Assembly (NCBI RefSeq): GCF_013410355.1
Contig: NZ_JACCFI010000001.1
Coordinates: 1,302,001-1,366,000, forward strand
Source of the DNA: Agromyces hippuratus
GTDB lineage: Bacteria; Actinomycetota; Actinomycetes; Actinomycetales; Microbacteriaceae
Length of the DNA: 64,000 bases
Direction: 5' to 3'
The notes under the pieces are model-generated. The model worked only from the letters and a program-made list of their open reading frames with translations, had not been told where the DNA came from and did no database searches. The translations under genes and the position numbers were made by a program. Below, piece by piece: positions 37,927-46,035 of the stretch (within the stretch, counting starts at the first letter, position 1; each line of letters starts with the position of its first letter).

Positions 37927-39451
37927 GCAGACCTCGGGTGGGGCGGCATCGCCCTCCGTCACCGTCGTCGTCCCGACCTATCGCTCGGGCGCGGGGCTCG
38001 AGCGGCTCCTCGCATCCCTGCGCGCACAGACCCTGCCATCCGAGCGGTTCGAGGTGCTCATCGTCGACGACGGCTCGCCCGAAGCCGACGCCGCATGGAT
38101 CAGCGAACTCGTCGCGCGCGAGCCGAACGCCCGATTCCACCGGATCGAGCACTCCGGCTGGCCGAGCCGCCCACGCAACGTCGGCATCGAGCTCGCAGCC
38201 GGCGAGTTCATCCTCTTCGCCGATCACGACGACGAGCTGTATCCGACGTCGCTGGCGTCGGCACTCGAGACCCTCGAGCGCACCGGTGCCGACGTCTTCG
38301 CCGGCAAGGAGGCCCGAACCGACCAGGCCAAGTGGGGCCTCGACGTCTTCGACGGCAACTACGACGACGCCGGCGTCCGCGAGGACGTCCACCCGCTCGT
38401 CCCGACGAACCCGCACAAGCTCTACCGCGCCTCGGTTCTGCGCGAACACGCGATCCGCTTCCCGGAAGGCGATCGCCAGTTGTGGGAGGACGTCCACTTC
38501 AACGTCGATGTCGCACGACGCACCTCCCGAGTCGCCATCCGTTCTGACGAGCCGTTCTACCACTGGGTACGCGACGGCCGCACGACGTCGACGAGTTTCG
38601 GCGAGAACGCCGAGGAATGGTGGACCGCGCTCGGCAGCGTCGTCGAACACATCGCCACCGCCCTCGACCGGCCCGAGGACCGACGGCAACGCCGGCTGCT
38701 CCTCGCGCTGCAGTTCCGAGATCGAGTGCTGCCCGCTGTCGGACCGGCGATGCTGCGCCGCTCTGCCGAGGACCGCGCGCTGACACTGTCGCACGCGGCA
38801 CGACTCGTCACGGAGTTCGGCGACCCCGACATCCTGGGCACGCTGCCGAACCACCTCGCTGCCCGCGCGCACCTCCTCCGAATCGGGCGCCCCGATCTCG
38901 TCGAATCGCTCGCCGCCTTCGACGACGGCATCGTCGGCATCGGCTTCGCTCGATCCGTCGCCATCGAGGACTCGATCATCACCCTTCGGACCTCGACCAC
39001 GTGGATGGCGCACCGGGGCGGCTTCCTCGATCTCGTGGTCGACGACGGCCGGGTCCGCCGGGCGTTGACGCCCGAGCTCGAGCGCGTGCTCGGTCCGGAG
39101 CTCATCTCCCTCGACGGGGATCTCGCCGCGGCATCGAGCCAGGTGGGTCTGCGCTCACGCGACACCGCGATGACCTGGCTCGTGCCGACCGAGACGGTGG
39201 TGAAGGTGAGCGATGATCCCGGCTATCCCGACGTCACGGCGACCTCGGTGGCACGCATCGATCCGGCGACGCTGCGACACGGGCAGCCGATGGCTGACGG
39301 GTATTGGGACTTCAACGTTCGGAACGTGCTGTTCGGCGTGGTGAACCATCGAGCGCTTCGAGCGGTCCGAGTGGGCGGCCGGGCTCAAGGGGCACGCGAT
39401 CTCCGCGTCTACCAGAACCGCCATGGCAACCTGAGTCTCCAGGTCCGCTGA
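37919..39451 (+). CDS. TarS/TarP-like GT2 glycosyltransferase (second paralogue)
   Basis: 510 residues from the GTG at 37919, which overlaps the end of the preceding gene. The GT-A domain repeats the same signatures (VTVVVPTYRSGAGLERLL, GWPSRPRNVG, FADHDDELYP, TNPHKLYRASVLREHAIRFPE, then LWED), clearly paralogous to its neighbour in that domain; the C-terminal half is shorter and more diverged but keeps the GYWDFNVRNVLFG block. Two enzymes of one type in tandem suggests alternative sugars, linkages or anomers on the same acceptor, like TarM/TarS/TarP diversity in staphylococci. Confidence 0.85.
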   Translation: MAEQTSGGAASPSVTVVVPTYRSGAGLERLLASLRAQTLPSERFEVLIVDDGSPEADAAWISELVAREPNARFHRIEHSGWPSRPRNVGIELAAGEFILFADHDDELYPTSLASALETLERTGADVFAGKEARTDQAKWGLDVFDGNYDDAGVREDVHPLVPTNPHKLYRASVLREHAIRFPEGDRQLWEDVHFNVDVARRTSRVAIRSDEPFYHWVRDGRTTSTSFGENAEEWWTALGSVVEHIATALDRPEDRRQRRLLLALQFRDRVLPAVGPAMLRRSAEDRALTLSHAARLVTEFGDPDILGTLPNHLAARAHLLRIGRPDLVESLAAFDDGIVGIGFARSVAIEDSIITLRTSTTWMAHRGGFLDLVVDDGRVRRALTPELERVLGPELISLDGDLAAASSQVGLRSRDTAMTWLVPTETVVKVSDDPGYPDVTATSVARIDPATLRHGQPMADGYWDFNVRNVLFGVVNHRALRAVRVGGRAQGARDLRVYQNRHGNLSLQVR

Positions 39452-39477
39452 GGTCCGCCGCCGCGTCTGCGTCGGCG

Positions 39478-39496
39478 GGCCCCAGGTGCTGGGGCC
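39478..39496. terminator. Short hairpin between convergent operons
   Basis: A 7-bp perfect stem (39478-39484 with 39490-39496, loop 5) sits between the second TarS-like gene and the DUF6752-like gene. Confidence 0.5.
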
Positions 39497-39532
39497 AGAC
39501 GTCGGCCGCCCGCATCGGTCGCCCGAGCGGGT

Positions 39533-39805
39533 TCAGTCGTTCTGCGCGTTCGTCGGCAGCGGCTGGGCCCGCAGCGGCATGTCGTCCCGAAGGCGTGCGA
39601 AGACGAGATCGTAGAGTTCGACGACACGGCGATTGTCACGACGGACTTCGTTGAGTTCGGCGCGAAGCTCTCGCACTTCTTCCTCGTATGCGATCACTCG
39701 CGCGAGCATCGTCTCATCGGACGCGTTGACCCTCGCGAGCATCCGCAGGTTCTTGTAGGCGCTGGGCATCGTTCGGGCGGCGAAGCGCTCGATGTACTTC
39801 TTCAT
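39533..39805 (-). CDS. Coiled-coil protein, DUF6752-like, 90 aa
   Basis: Starts MKKYIERFAARTMPSAYKNL and continues with a heptad-like helix (EEEVRELRAELNEVRRDNRR, residues about 40-65), then a short tail. No membrane segment or enzyme motif. The ATG shares its A with the TGA stop of the LicD-methyltransferase gene, so it is translated in fixed ratio with it. Together with that fusion and the ABC exporter it recalls the coiled-coil ruler of the WbdD chain-terminator in E. coli O8/O9a, where a methyltransferase and a coiled coil set chain length; here the coil would be a separate subunit. That role is inference. Confidence 0.75.
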   Translation of the reverse strand: MKKYIERFAARTMPSAYKNLRMLARVNASDETMLARVIAYEEEVRELRAELNEVRRDNRRVVELYDLVFARLRDDMPLRAQPLPTNAQND

Positions 39806-41346
39806 CAACGGTCTCCATTGTCGGTCGTGGACGTCCGGGTCGAACGGACGAAGAACTCCACCTGGTCTCGGCGACCTCGCTGCGTCTCCTGCCGACCGTT
39901 CGAGACGAACTCGACGCTCAACGCATGCTTGGAGAGCTCGTCCTCGAACCACTCCTCCGGGTAGTGCCAGCTGGTCGGATCCCCGCGCTCGTACCAGGCC
40001 GGAAGGTCGGTGTAGGTGGTGCCCCAGGCGACGGCGCCACCGCGCAGCACGAGCTCGAGGAACTCGAACAGCGCCTGACGGTTGGCCAGAGTCAGCCCGT
40101 GGATCACGTCGGCAATGCGCACATGCCAGACCTCACCGGTCGCGAGCATGCTGGCACCGAGTGCGAACAGCGCGTGGCGGTCGTTCACATTCGTGTAGGC
40201 GAACGTCGCACCGGGCACGGCGTTCTTCGAGGCGATCGAGAGCGCCTCGTGACTGAAATCGATCCCCATCACGCGTCGCCCGGTCGAGGCGATCAGGTTC
40301 GTGGACTCGCCGGTACCGCAGCCGAGGTCGAGCACCGCGGCGCCGTCGGGCAGCGCCTCGGCCCACGCGACGACACCCGCCTCGTCGGGCGCCTTCGGCT
40401 GGACGCCGTCGAGGGAGAGATAGCGCTTCTCCCAGTAGACACGAGCCCGGTTGTACACCCCGAAGTTGTTCTCGAAGCGTCGCCGGGTCCATTGCGAGGT
40501 GTTGAAGACGAACGAGGGATCGGGCACGAGCCAGTTCGGCCCGTACGCGTACTCGAGCCACGCTTCCGGTCGCTTCGGGGCGGGCAGCGTGACTCCGTCG
40601 ACCTCCACCCGCTGCACAGGCAGGAGGTCGGCGGGCGTGACCTCGGGTCCCCGCAGCGCGAACGGCTGGCAGTACAGACCGTCGCGGAAGTAGCCGGTGA
40701 AGATGTCGACGTAGTGCTCGACATGCCCCTGGTCGTCGAAGAAGTCGATCTCGAGGTGCGTCAGGCTGTGCCGCACCACCGTCATGCCGGCGCGAGCGAG
40801 CGCACTCTCCATGCGATAGCTGTCGAGGGCGATATCGGCGGGGTGCGAATGCTTGCTCAGGAAGGCGAGGTCGATGTCGTCGTCATGGGGCAGCAGCCCT
40901 CCGGTGCGCATGTAACCGAGAAGGCTCCCGCCGACGATGTAGACGTCGAACGCCTCGCGCTCGAGCAGCGCCACGAGCGAGCGAGCGTTCTCGAGAAGTC
41001 GTTCGCGCAGTTCGACGTTGCCGCCCTCGAAGACCGGGCCGAGGCGCTGCCACTTGTTCATCGCGAGCGGCCGCCCGGCTGCGTCGCGGAGCTCGATGCG
41101 ACGTTCGGACCGTCCGAACCGCAGTTCGGTGGTGACGAGCTCCTCGCTGTTCGCGGAGTCCCGGATGCTCACCTCGGTTCGGCCGTCGAAGTACGAACGC
41201 ATCGTCTTCGGCCAGACCAACCGGCCCTCGGGGATGTCGTCGGTGCCGACGGACCAGACACGGCGTCCGTCGAACAGCACGTCGATCGTTCCGACCCCCT
41301 CGAGCAGCGCGGGATCGATGCGAAGTACTCGCTTGGATGAGCTCAT
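39805..41346 (-). CDS. LicD-like polyol-phosphate transferase fused to SAM methyltransferase
   Basis: 513 residues. About 1-115: beta-rich N-terminal domain of unknown function. About 125-295: LicD/fukutin-type nucleotidyltransferase fold with GGSLLGYMR (about 138-146) and the metal triad HDDDID (about 154-159), as in enzymes that transfer phosphocholine or ribitol-phosphate from CDP donors. About 330-500: class I methyltransferase with VLDLGCGTGES (about 336-346). I do not know a characterised protein with this order. Overlaps the wzt stop by 4 bases and the coiled-coil gene by 1, so it belongs to the exporter operon. Likely role: adding and methylating a terminal or branching phospho-group on the exported glycan. 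Confidence 0.85.
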   Translation of the reverse strand: MSSSKRVLRIDPALLEGVGTIDVLFDGRRVWSVGTDDIPEGRLVWPKTMRSYFDGRTEVSIRDSANSEELVTTELRFGRSERRIELRDAAGRPLAMNKWQRLGPVFEGGNVELRERLLENARSLVALLEREAFDVYIVGGSLLGYMRTGGLLPHDDDIDLAFLSKHSHPADIALDSYRMESALARAGMTVVRHSLTHLEIDFFDDQGHVEHYVDIFTGYFRDGLYCQPFALRGPEVTPADLLPVQRVEVDGVTLPAPKRPEAWLEYAYGPNWLVPDPSFVFNTSQWTRRRFENNFGVYNRARVYWEKRYLSLDGVQPKAPDEAGVVAWAEALPDGAAVLDLGCGTGESTNLIASTGRRVMGIDFSHEALSIASKNAVPGATFAYTNVNDRHALFALGASMLATGEVWHVRIADVIHGLTLANRQALFEFLELVLRGGAVAWGTTYTDLPAWYERGDPTSWHYPEEWFEDELSKHALSVEFVSNGRQETQRGRRDQVEFFVRSTRTSTTDNGDR

Positions 41347-42089
41347 TTGGCGTTCATGGCCTCGACGGCTTCGACGATCGGGCCGTCGAAGACCTTGCGC
41401 CCCTTGCGGATGACCACACCGCGCTCGCAGAGTTCTTGGACCATCCCCATGTTGTGACTGACGATGAGCATCGTCTTGCCCGCCTGCGCGAGTTCGTGGA
41501 TCTTCTCGGTGCACTTCTGGCGGAACGGGGCGTCGCCGACGGAGAGGATCTCATCGACGAGCAGCACATCGAGCTCGACGTGGATCGCGACCGAGAACGC
41601 GAGGCGAAGGAACATACCCGATGAGTAGTGCTTCACCTCCTGGTCGATGAACTCGCCGATCTCGGAGAAGGCGACGATGTCGTCGAAGCGTTCATCGATC
41701 TCGGACTTGTTCATGCCGAGGATCGCTGCGTTGAGATAGACGTTCTCGCGACCGGAGAGATCGGGGTGGAAGCCAGCGCCGACCTCGATGAGTCCGGCGA
41801 CCCTGCCGCGGGTGAGGACTCGACCCGAGTCGGGTTCGAGCACGCCCGAGACGAGCTTGAGGAGGGTCGACTTCCCGGAACCGTTGTAGCCGAGCAGCGC
41901 GACGCTCTCGCCTTCGGCGACGGTGAAGCTCACCTCGTCGAGTGCGTGGAACGGGGTCGATCCGACCTTCTTGCGCTTGACCCAGGAGACGAACGCCTCC
42001 TTCAGGGAATGCGTGTGCCTGATCTGGAATGTCTTGCGCACGCCCTCGACGATGATGCTGGGGCGATGCTGCGTGATGATCTCGCTCAT
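41343..42089 (-). CDS. ABC transporter ATPase for polysaccharide export (Wzt/TagH type)
   Basis: 248 residues: Walker A GYNGSGKST, signature YSSGMFLRLAF, Walker B VLLVDEILSVGD and the H-loop IVSHN. The N-terminal extension (VRKTFQIRHTHSLKEAFVSW) that clasps the permease is typical of Wzt/TagH/RfbE. It lacks the C-terminal carbohydrate-binding domain of E. coli O9a Wzt, so substrate length or cap recognition must reside elsewhere. ATGA overlaps with the permease before it and the LicD fusion after it. Confidence 0.93.
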   Translation of the reverse strand: MSEIITQHRPSIIVEGVRKTFQIRHTHSLKEAFVSWVKRKKVGSTPFHALDEVSFTVAEGESVALLGYNGSGKSTLLKLVSGVLEPDSGRVLTRGRVAGLIEVGAGFHPDLSGRENVYLNAAILGMNKSEIDERFDDIVAFSEIGEFIDQEVKHYSSGMFLRLAFSVAIHVELDVLLVDEILSVGDAPFRQKCTEKIHELAQAGKTMLIVSHNMGMVQELCERGVVIRKGRKVFDGPIVEAVEAMNAK

Positions 42090-42955
42090 AGGTCTTGTGC
42101 GAAGCTCCGTTCGAACCGGCGGAAGACGAGCTGCCCGATGATGATCAGGACCACGCCGATCCCGACCGAGGTGAGGATGTCGGTGCCGATGCTCGGCGCG
42201 AGCGTGTCGGCGAAGTCCGCCGCGCTGGTGGTCGGCGCCCAGAATGCGAAGTGGAACAGCTCGACGGACGTGGTCAGCGGGTTCAGCATGTAGAGCCGGA
42301 ACGCCCACTCGGGGAGCGACGCCTGCACCATCGTGATCGTGTACAGCACCGGAGAGGCCCAGGTCGAGAGCATCCGGATGATCTCCACGAAGTTCTGCGC
42401 ATCGCGATACCGGACGTTCAGCGCCCCGAAGAACAGTCCGAGGCCGAGGCTCATCATCAGCACGATGAGGAGGCCCAGCAGGAATGCGCCGAGGGTGAGG
42501 AGGGTCGGAGTCCAGCCCAGCAGGATGCACGCGAGCAGGAGGATCGCGACCTGGGGCAGGAAGTGGATGAACGCGATGATGATCGACGCGATCGGGAACA
42601 GCTCGCGCGGCAGGTAGATCTTGCGCACCAGGGCACGGTTGTCGACGATGGAACTCGTCGCATTGCCGAACGCCTCGTTGAACAGGTTGATGGCGACGAC
42701 GCCGGCGAAGAGGTAGACCGCGAAGTTCTCGACGTCGCGGTGGAACTGCAGCACCACGCCCATCACGAAGTAGTAGATGAAGAACTGCGCGGCGGGCTTC
42801 ACATACGACCACGTCCAGCCGAGGACGGAGTTGCGATAACGCGTCGCGGTTCCCTTGCGGATCAGGAGCCGGAGCAGATAGCCGTGGCCCAGAACGTCGA
42901 GGATGCCGCGACCGCGCCCGGGGGTGACGAACCCCGTCAGGTCGCCAGATGTCAT
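42086..42955 (-). CDS. ABC transporter permease for polysaccharide export (Wzm/TagG type)
   Basis: 289 residues, six membrane segments of the ABC-2 type, with the amphipathic N-terminal KGTATRYRNSVLGWTWSYVKPAAQ and the NVRYRDAQNFVEII loop typical of Wzm/TagG/RfbD. It exports lipid-linked polymers such as teichoic acid or galactan. The ATG at 42955 is chosen for TTGGAG 9 bases upstream. First gene of the four-gene leftward operon. Confidence 0.93.
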   Translation of the reverse strand: MTSGDLTGFVTPGRGRGILDVLGHGYLLRLLIRKGTATRYRNSVLGWTWSYVKPAAQFFIYYFVMGVVLQFHRDVENFAVYLFAGVVAINLFNEAFGNATSSIVDNRALVRKIYLPRELFPIASIIIAFIHFLPQVAILLLACILLGWTPTLLTLGAFLLGLLIVLMMSLGLGLFFGALNVRYRDAQNFVEIIRMLSTWASPVLYTITMVQASLPEWAFRLYMLNPLTTSVELFHFAFWAPTTSAADFADTLAPSIGTDILTSVGIGVVLIIIGQLVFRRFERSFAQDL

Positions 42956-43006
42956 GTGGGTTGTCTCCAAATCAAAAGGGCTCCCGTCAGTCCGAAGCCC
43001 CACGGC

Positions 43007-43012
43007 ATACTA
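43007..43012 (-). promoter_or_regulatory. Candidate -10 element of the exporter operon
   Basis: TAGTAT on the minus strand, 51 bases before the permease ATG; the -35 is poor. Confidence 0.4.
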
Positions 43013-43040
43013 GCCGAGAAATCTGCGCGACCGTCGTGCG

Positions 43041-45824
43041 TCAGCCGCGCGGAAGCCCCGCGATGGTGCGCGAGTCGAGCACCAGGACGCTCGCACCGGC
43101 GGGCGGCGCCGAGGTGCCGACGGCGACGAGCTTTCCGGCCGCCGGGCGGTAGACCGCACCGGTCGAAGCATCCTTGAGGTAGAGGTCGCGCACGATCTCG
43201 CTGCCGCTGATGCTCAGCGCCGCACACGATTCGGGCCGCAACGCCGTCAGCGGGAAGCCGGCGATGAGCGCGGGCGCAACCGGGCGCAGCACGCCGGCGG
43301 ACGCGACGTAGCTCCGGTCGGCGCACTGGACGAAGACGCCGAGTGCCGGCGACTCCGAGCCGAGCAGCGCCGGTTCAGCAGGGTGAACGATCGAATAGCG
43401 GCCGGCGACGCCGAGATCCGCCGCAACACCCCAGTTCGGCAGGGCGTGCTTCGCCGAGCCGTCGACGAACACGACCGCGTTCGAATTCGATGCGCGGATG
43501 AGCGTGCCCGGAGCGGGAGCCGCCCCGCGAGGCGGGAGCACCGCGAGCGTGTCAGCGGCAACGGGCAGCGGCGCGGGTGCTGCGCCGGCGTTCGCTTCGC
43601 GCATCGCCGCCGCTCCGATGGGCGCGAACCCGCCCGCGACCGCCACTCGGTAGCTGCCGCCGGAGGAGAGGAAGAGGGGCGTCATGATGGGTGAACCCGC
43701 GGTCGGGATCGTCGCGCAGATCGAGGGATGGAGCCGCGTGAACGCGTTGCCCGCGAGCGCGACCTGGCTGACGACCCGCATGCTGCCGCCAGTGACGGCG
43801 TAGACGTTGCTGGGACCGCACTTCGCGTACGTGCCGAGCGGAGCGACCGCACGCGTGTAGCCCTCGCGGGCGTCTGCGGCGACCGGGCTCAGGGTGCGCG
43901 GCTGACGGTACTCGGTGGCGAGCGACCATCGTGGCAGGTGGACGAGTTCCCACCCGTTGACCAGGAACACCTCGGGCGCGTCCGGGAACGTGACGAACCT
44001 ACCGATCGGCATCGCGGCGGCCCCCTTCGGATACCGCTGCAGCGTCGAGGAGGACACGCCGATGATCGCGGGGCTCGTTCCGTTGTTCTGGGCGGTCAAC
44101 TGGGCGGGCGAGGTGATGTGACGGAGGGTGCCCTCGTGCATGACGTAGACCTCCGGCGCCCCCTTCGCCTGCAGGAAGAGCTGGCCGGTGACCACGGCCG
44201 CCGACTTCGGAAGCAGGGCGCAGGTCTCGTTCTCGAGCTGCATGACGGGGAGCCCACCGGTGTCGCCGCTCGCGATCCTCATGAGCCTGCCGCTGGCCGC
44301 CGAGTACACGGTCGTGCCGCAACTGGCGAGCAGGCCGACCTCACCGGCTCGTGAGTATCCCGAGAGCACGTCGTCGGACACCGTGGTGTAGGTCCTTGCG
44401 ATTCCGTACTCCGCAGCGAACGTCCAATCCGGAAGGTGGTACGTGCGACTCCGCCCGTCGACGTACAGCACCTCGCTCGAGGTCGCCGACTTCACGAACG
44501 AGTTCGGGGCGGCGAGCGTGCGACCGTTCGCATAGCGGGCGAGCACGGCCGGTTGCATCCGCGCTTCGTACGGCTTCGCGCCGCCGTTGAACGCGGTCGA
44601 CGCCGAACCGACGAGGGTGAACGCCGTCGCGCCCTCGATCATGCGCGTCGCGCCCGACGCGTCCTTGGCGAACTTGGTCATCGGACCACCGACCCTGAAC
44701 CGCGTGAAGATGTCGTCGGTGATCGTCAGGTATCCGTCGCCGCATCCGTCGCCCCACATCGCGACGAGCGCGCACGAGGAGAACCGGTGCGTCGCCCCGT
44801 CCTGGATGAGGGCGATCTCCCCCGTGCGCGCGTTCTTGACGAACAGCGATGCGACGCGCCCCGTGGGCATCGAATCGAGGAACGCCTGGCTCACGAGCTG
44901 TCGGGGTCCGAGCACGGCGAGGAACTCGGCGTAGTCGGCACCGAGCACATGGTGCTTCACGCCGGCGGAGAGCAGGAACACCTCGGTCCCGGTCTCGGCC
45001 CGTACCAGCGTGCTGGGCGCCCCCTTCGTGCTGCCGAACCAGTCGGTGTACATCCGCCAGAAGTTGCGATTGCCGTAGGCCGAGCATCCGTCGCCGGTGC
45101 CGTAGAGGTTCGCGAGCGCGGCGGCGTTCGGACGGTACGGCGTGTAGAGGTAGAGACCGGCCGTCGCCTGGTTCTGGATGAAGACGCGCGACGAGCCGCA
45201 CGCGGCATTCGGATTCCAGGCGATCGTGTTCCACTGCCCGGCGACGTAGCCCCGCCCGTCCGGACGAGCCCGGTACTTCTTGAACTGCCAGGACGCGTGA
45301 TAGACCTGATTGAAGAACCCGTAGTAGGTCGTGTCGCAGTCGGCCGTGTCCGGGCATCCGTAGCCGGTCGCCGATCGGTACTGTCGTGCCGTCGGCCACG
45401 TGTCGCTCACGAGGCCCTGCTCCTTCTCGAGCAGCACGAGCAGCACCTTCGGGCTGATCCCGCATGCCGTCGACACCCGCACGATGATCGAGGCGGCCGT
45501 CTCGGACGTGCGGCCCGTGATCGCTGCGCACCCCTCACTGCGGGCGGGCTGAGACGTCGTGTTCTGGCGGAAGTCCTTCAGGCAGACGTAGCCCGCGCGA
45601 CAGCTCGGCACCTTCGCCACGAGGAACGCCTGCACCTGCGCGACCGACATCGTGCCCGGCGCGTAGAAGATCTCGTCGCTCATGATGTTGCCCGGGTCGA
45701 ACTGGCGTGCGTCCGCAGCGACCGCGGCTTCGGGCGCGGAACCCAGCGCCAGCGGCAACGCGACGAGCGCACTCGTCGCGATCGCTGCCGCCGTCAGAAC
45801 GCCGCACAGTCTTTGCCAACGCAT
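43041..45824 (-). CDS. Secreted 927-aa protein: lysozyme-like N-terminus plus repeat domain
   Basis: A signal peptide (MRWQRLCGVLTAAAIATSAL, cleavage after AVA near residue 36) directs export. Residues 40-290 form a Cys-containing globular domain with VLLVLLEKEQGLVSDTWPT and YGFFNQVYHASWQFKKYR, resembling lysozyme/transglycosylase-type folds, with the Glu of LEKEQG as a possible catalytic acid; this is tentative. Residues 300-927 hold about 12 repeats of 45-60 residues around a beta-hairpin core such as APEVFLVNGWELVHLPRW or NAVVFVDGSAKHALPNW. Divergent from glf. It probably acts on or binds wall glycan. The family is common but unnamed in Microbacteriaceae. Confidence 0.8.
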   Translation of the reverse strand: MRWQRLCGVLTAAAIATSALVALPLALGSAPEAAVAADARQFDPGNIMSDEIFYAPGTMSVAQVQAFLVAKVPSCRAGYVCLKDFRQNTTSQPARSEGCAAITGRTSETAASIIVRVSTACGISPKVLLVLLEKEQGLVSDTWPTARQYRSATGYGCPDTADCDTTYYGFFNQVYHASWQFKKYRARPDGRGYVAGQWNTIAWNPNAACGSSRVFIQNQATAGLYLYTPYRPNAAALANLYGTGDGCSAYGNRNFWRMYTDWFGSTKGAPSTLVRAETGTEVFLLSAGVKHHVLGADYAEFLAVLGPRQLVSQAFLDSMPTGRVASLFVKNARTGEIALIQDGATHRFSSCALVAMWGDGCGDGYLTITDDIFTRFRVGGPMTKFAKDASGATRMIEGATAFTLVGSASTAFNGGAKPYEARMQPAVLARYANGRTLAAPNSFVKSATSSEVLYVDGRSRTYHLPDWTFAAEYGIARTYTTVSDDVLSGYSRAGEVGLLASCGTTVYSAASGRLMRIASGDTGGLPVMQLENETCALLPKSAAVVTGQLFLQAKGAPEVYVMHEGTLRHITSPAQLTAQNNGTSPAIIGVSSSTLQRYPKGAAAMPIGRFVTFPDAPEVFLVNGWELVHLPRWSLATEYRQPRTLSPVAADAREGYTRAVAPLGTYAKCGPSNVYAVTGGSMRVVSQVALAGNAFTRLHPSICATIPTAGSPIMTPLFLSSGGSYRVAVAGGFAPIGAAAMREANAGAAPAPLPVAADTLAVLPPRGAAPAPGTLIRASNSNAVVFVDGSAKHALPNWGVAADLGVAGRYSIVHPAEPALLGSESPALGVFVQCADRSYVASAGVLRPVAPALIAGFPLTALRPESCAALSISGSEIVRDLYLKDASTGAVYRPAAGKLVAVGTSAPPAGASVLVLDSRTIAGLPRG

Positions 45825-45869
45825 CGACCGACCCCCGTCTTCTTGCTGTCCACCCACAGCATCGACTCC

Positions 45870-45899
45870 ATTCGACCCCAAGGGAATCGACTGCGTCAA
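45870..45899 (-). promoter_or_regulatory. Candidate promoter for the secreted repeat protein
   Basis: TTGACG (45899-45894, minus strand), 18-base spacer, TCGAAT (45875-45870); about 45 bases before the ATG. Confidence 0.35.
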
Positions 45900-45977
45900 T
45901 GCTAGGGAGCGTTGCCGGCGACGGTGGGAGAACACGCTGGCCGCGGTCGAGGTCGCTGGCCCCAGCACGTCCGCGGG

Positions 45978-45983
45978 TACAAT
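45978..45983 (+). promoter_or_regulatory. -10 element for glf
   Basis: TACAAT, a 5/6 match to TATAAT, 52 bases upstream of the TTG start; no good -35. Confidence 0.45.
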
Positions 45984-46035
45984 CGAGGGTCGGCCGCCCC
46001 TGGCCCGGCACATGCCTACCGAACGGAGAATCGCC

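Noticed and set aside
46012..46035. ATG at 46012 as start of glf
   Set aside because: No ribosome binding site upstream, whereas the TTG at 46036 has GGAG at the right distance and gives the usual Glf N-terminus.
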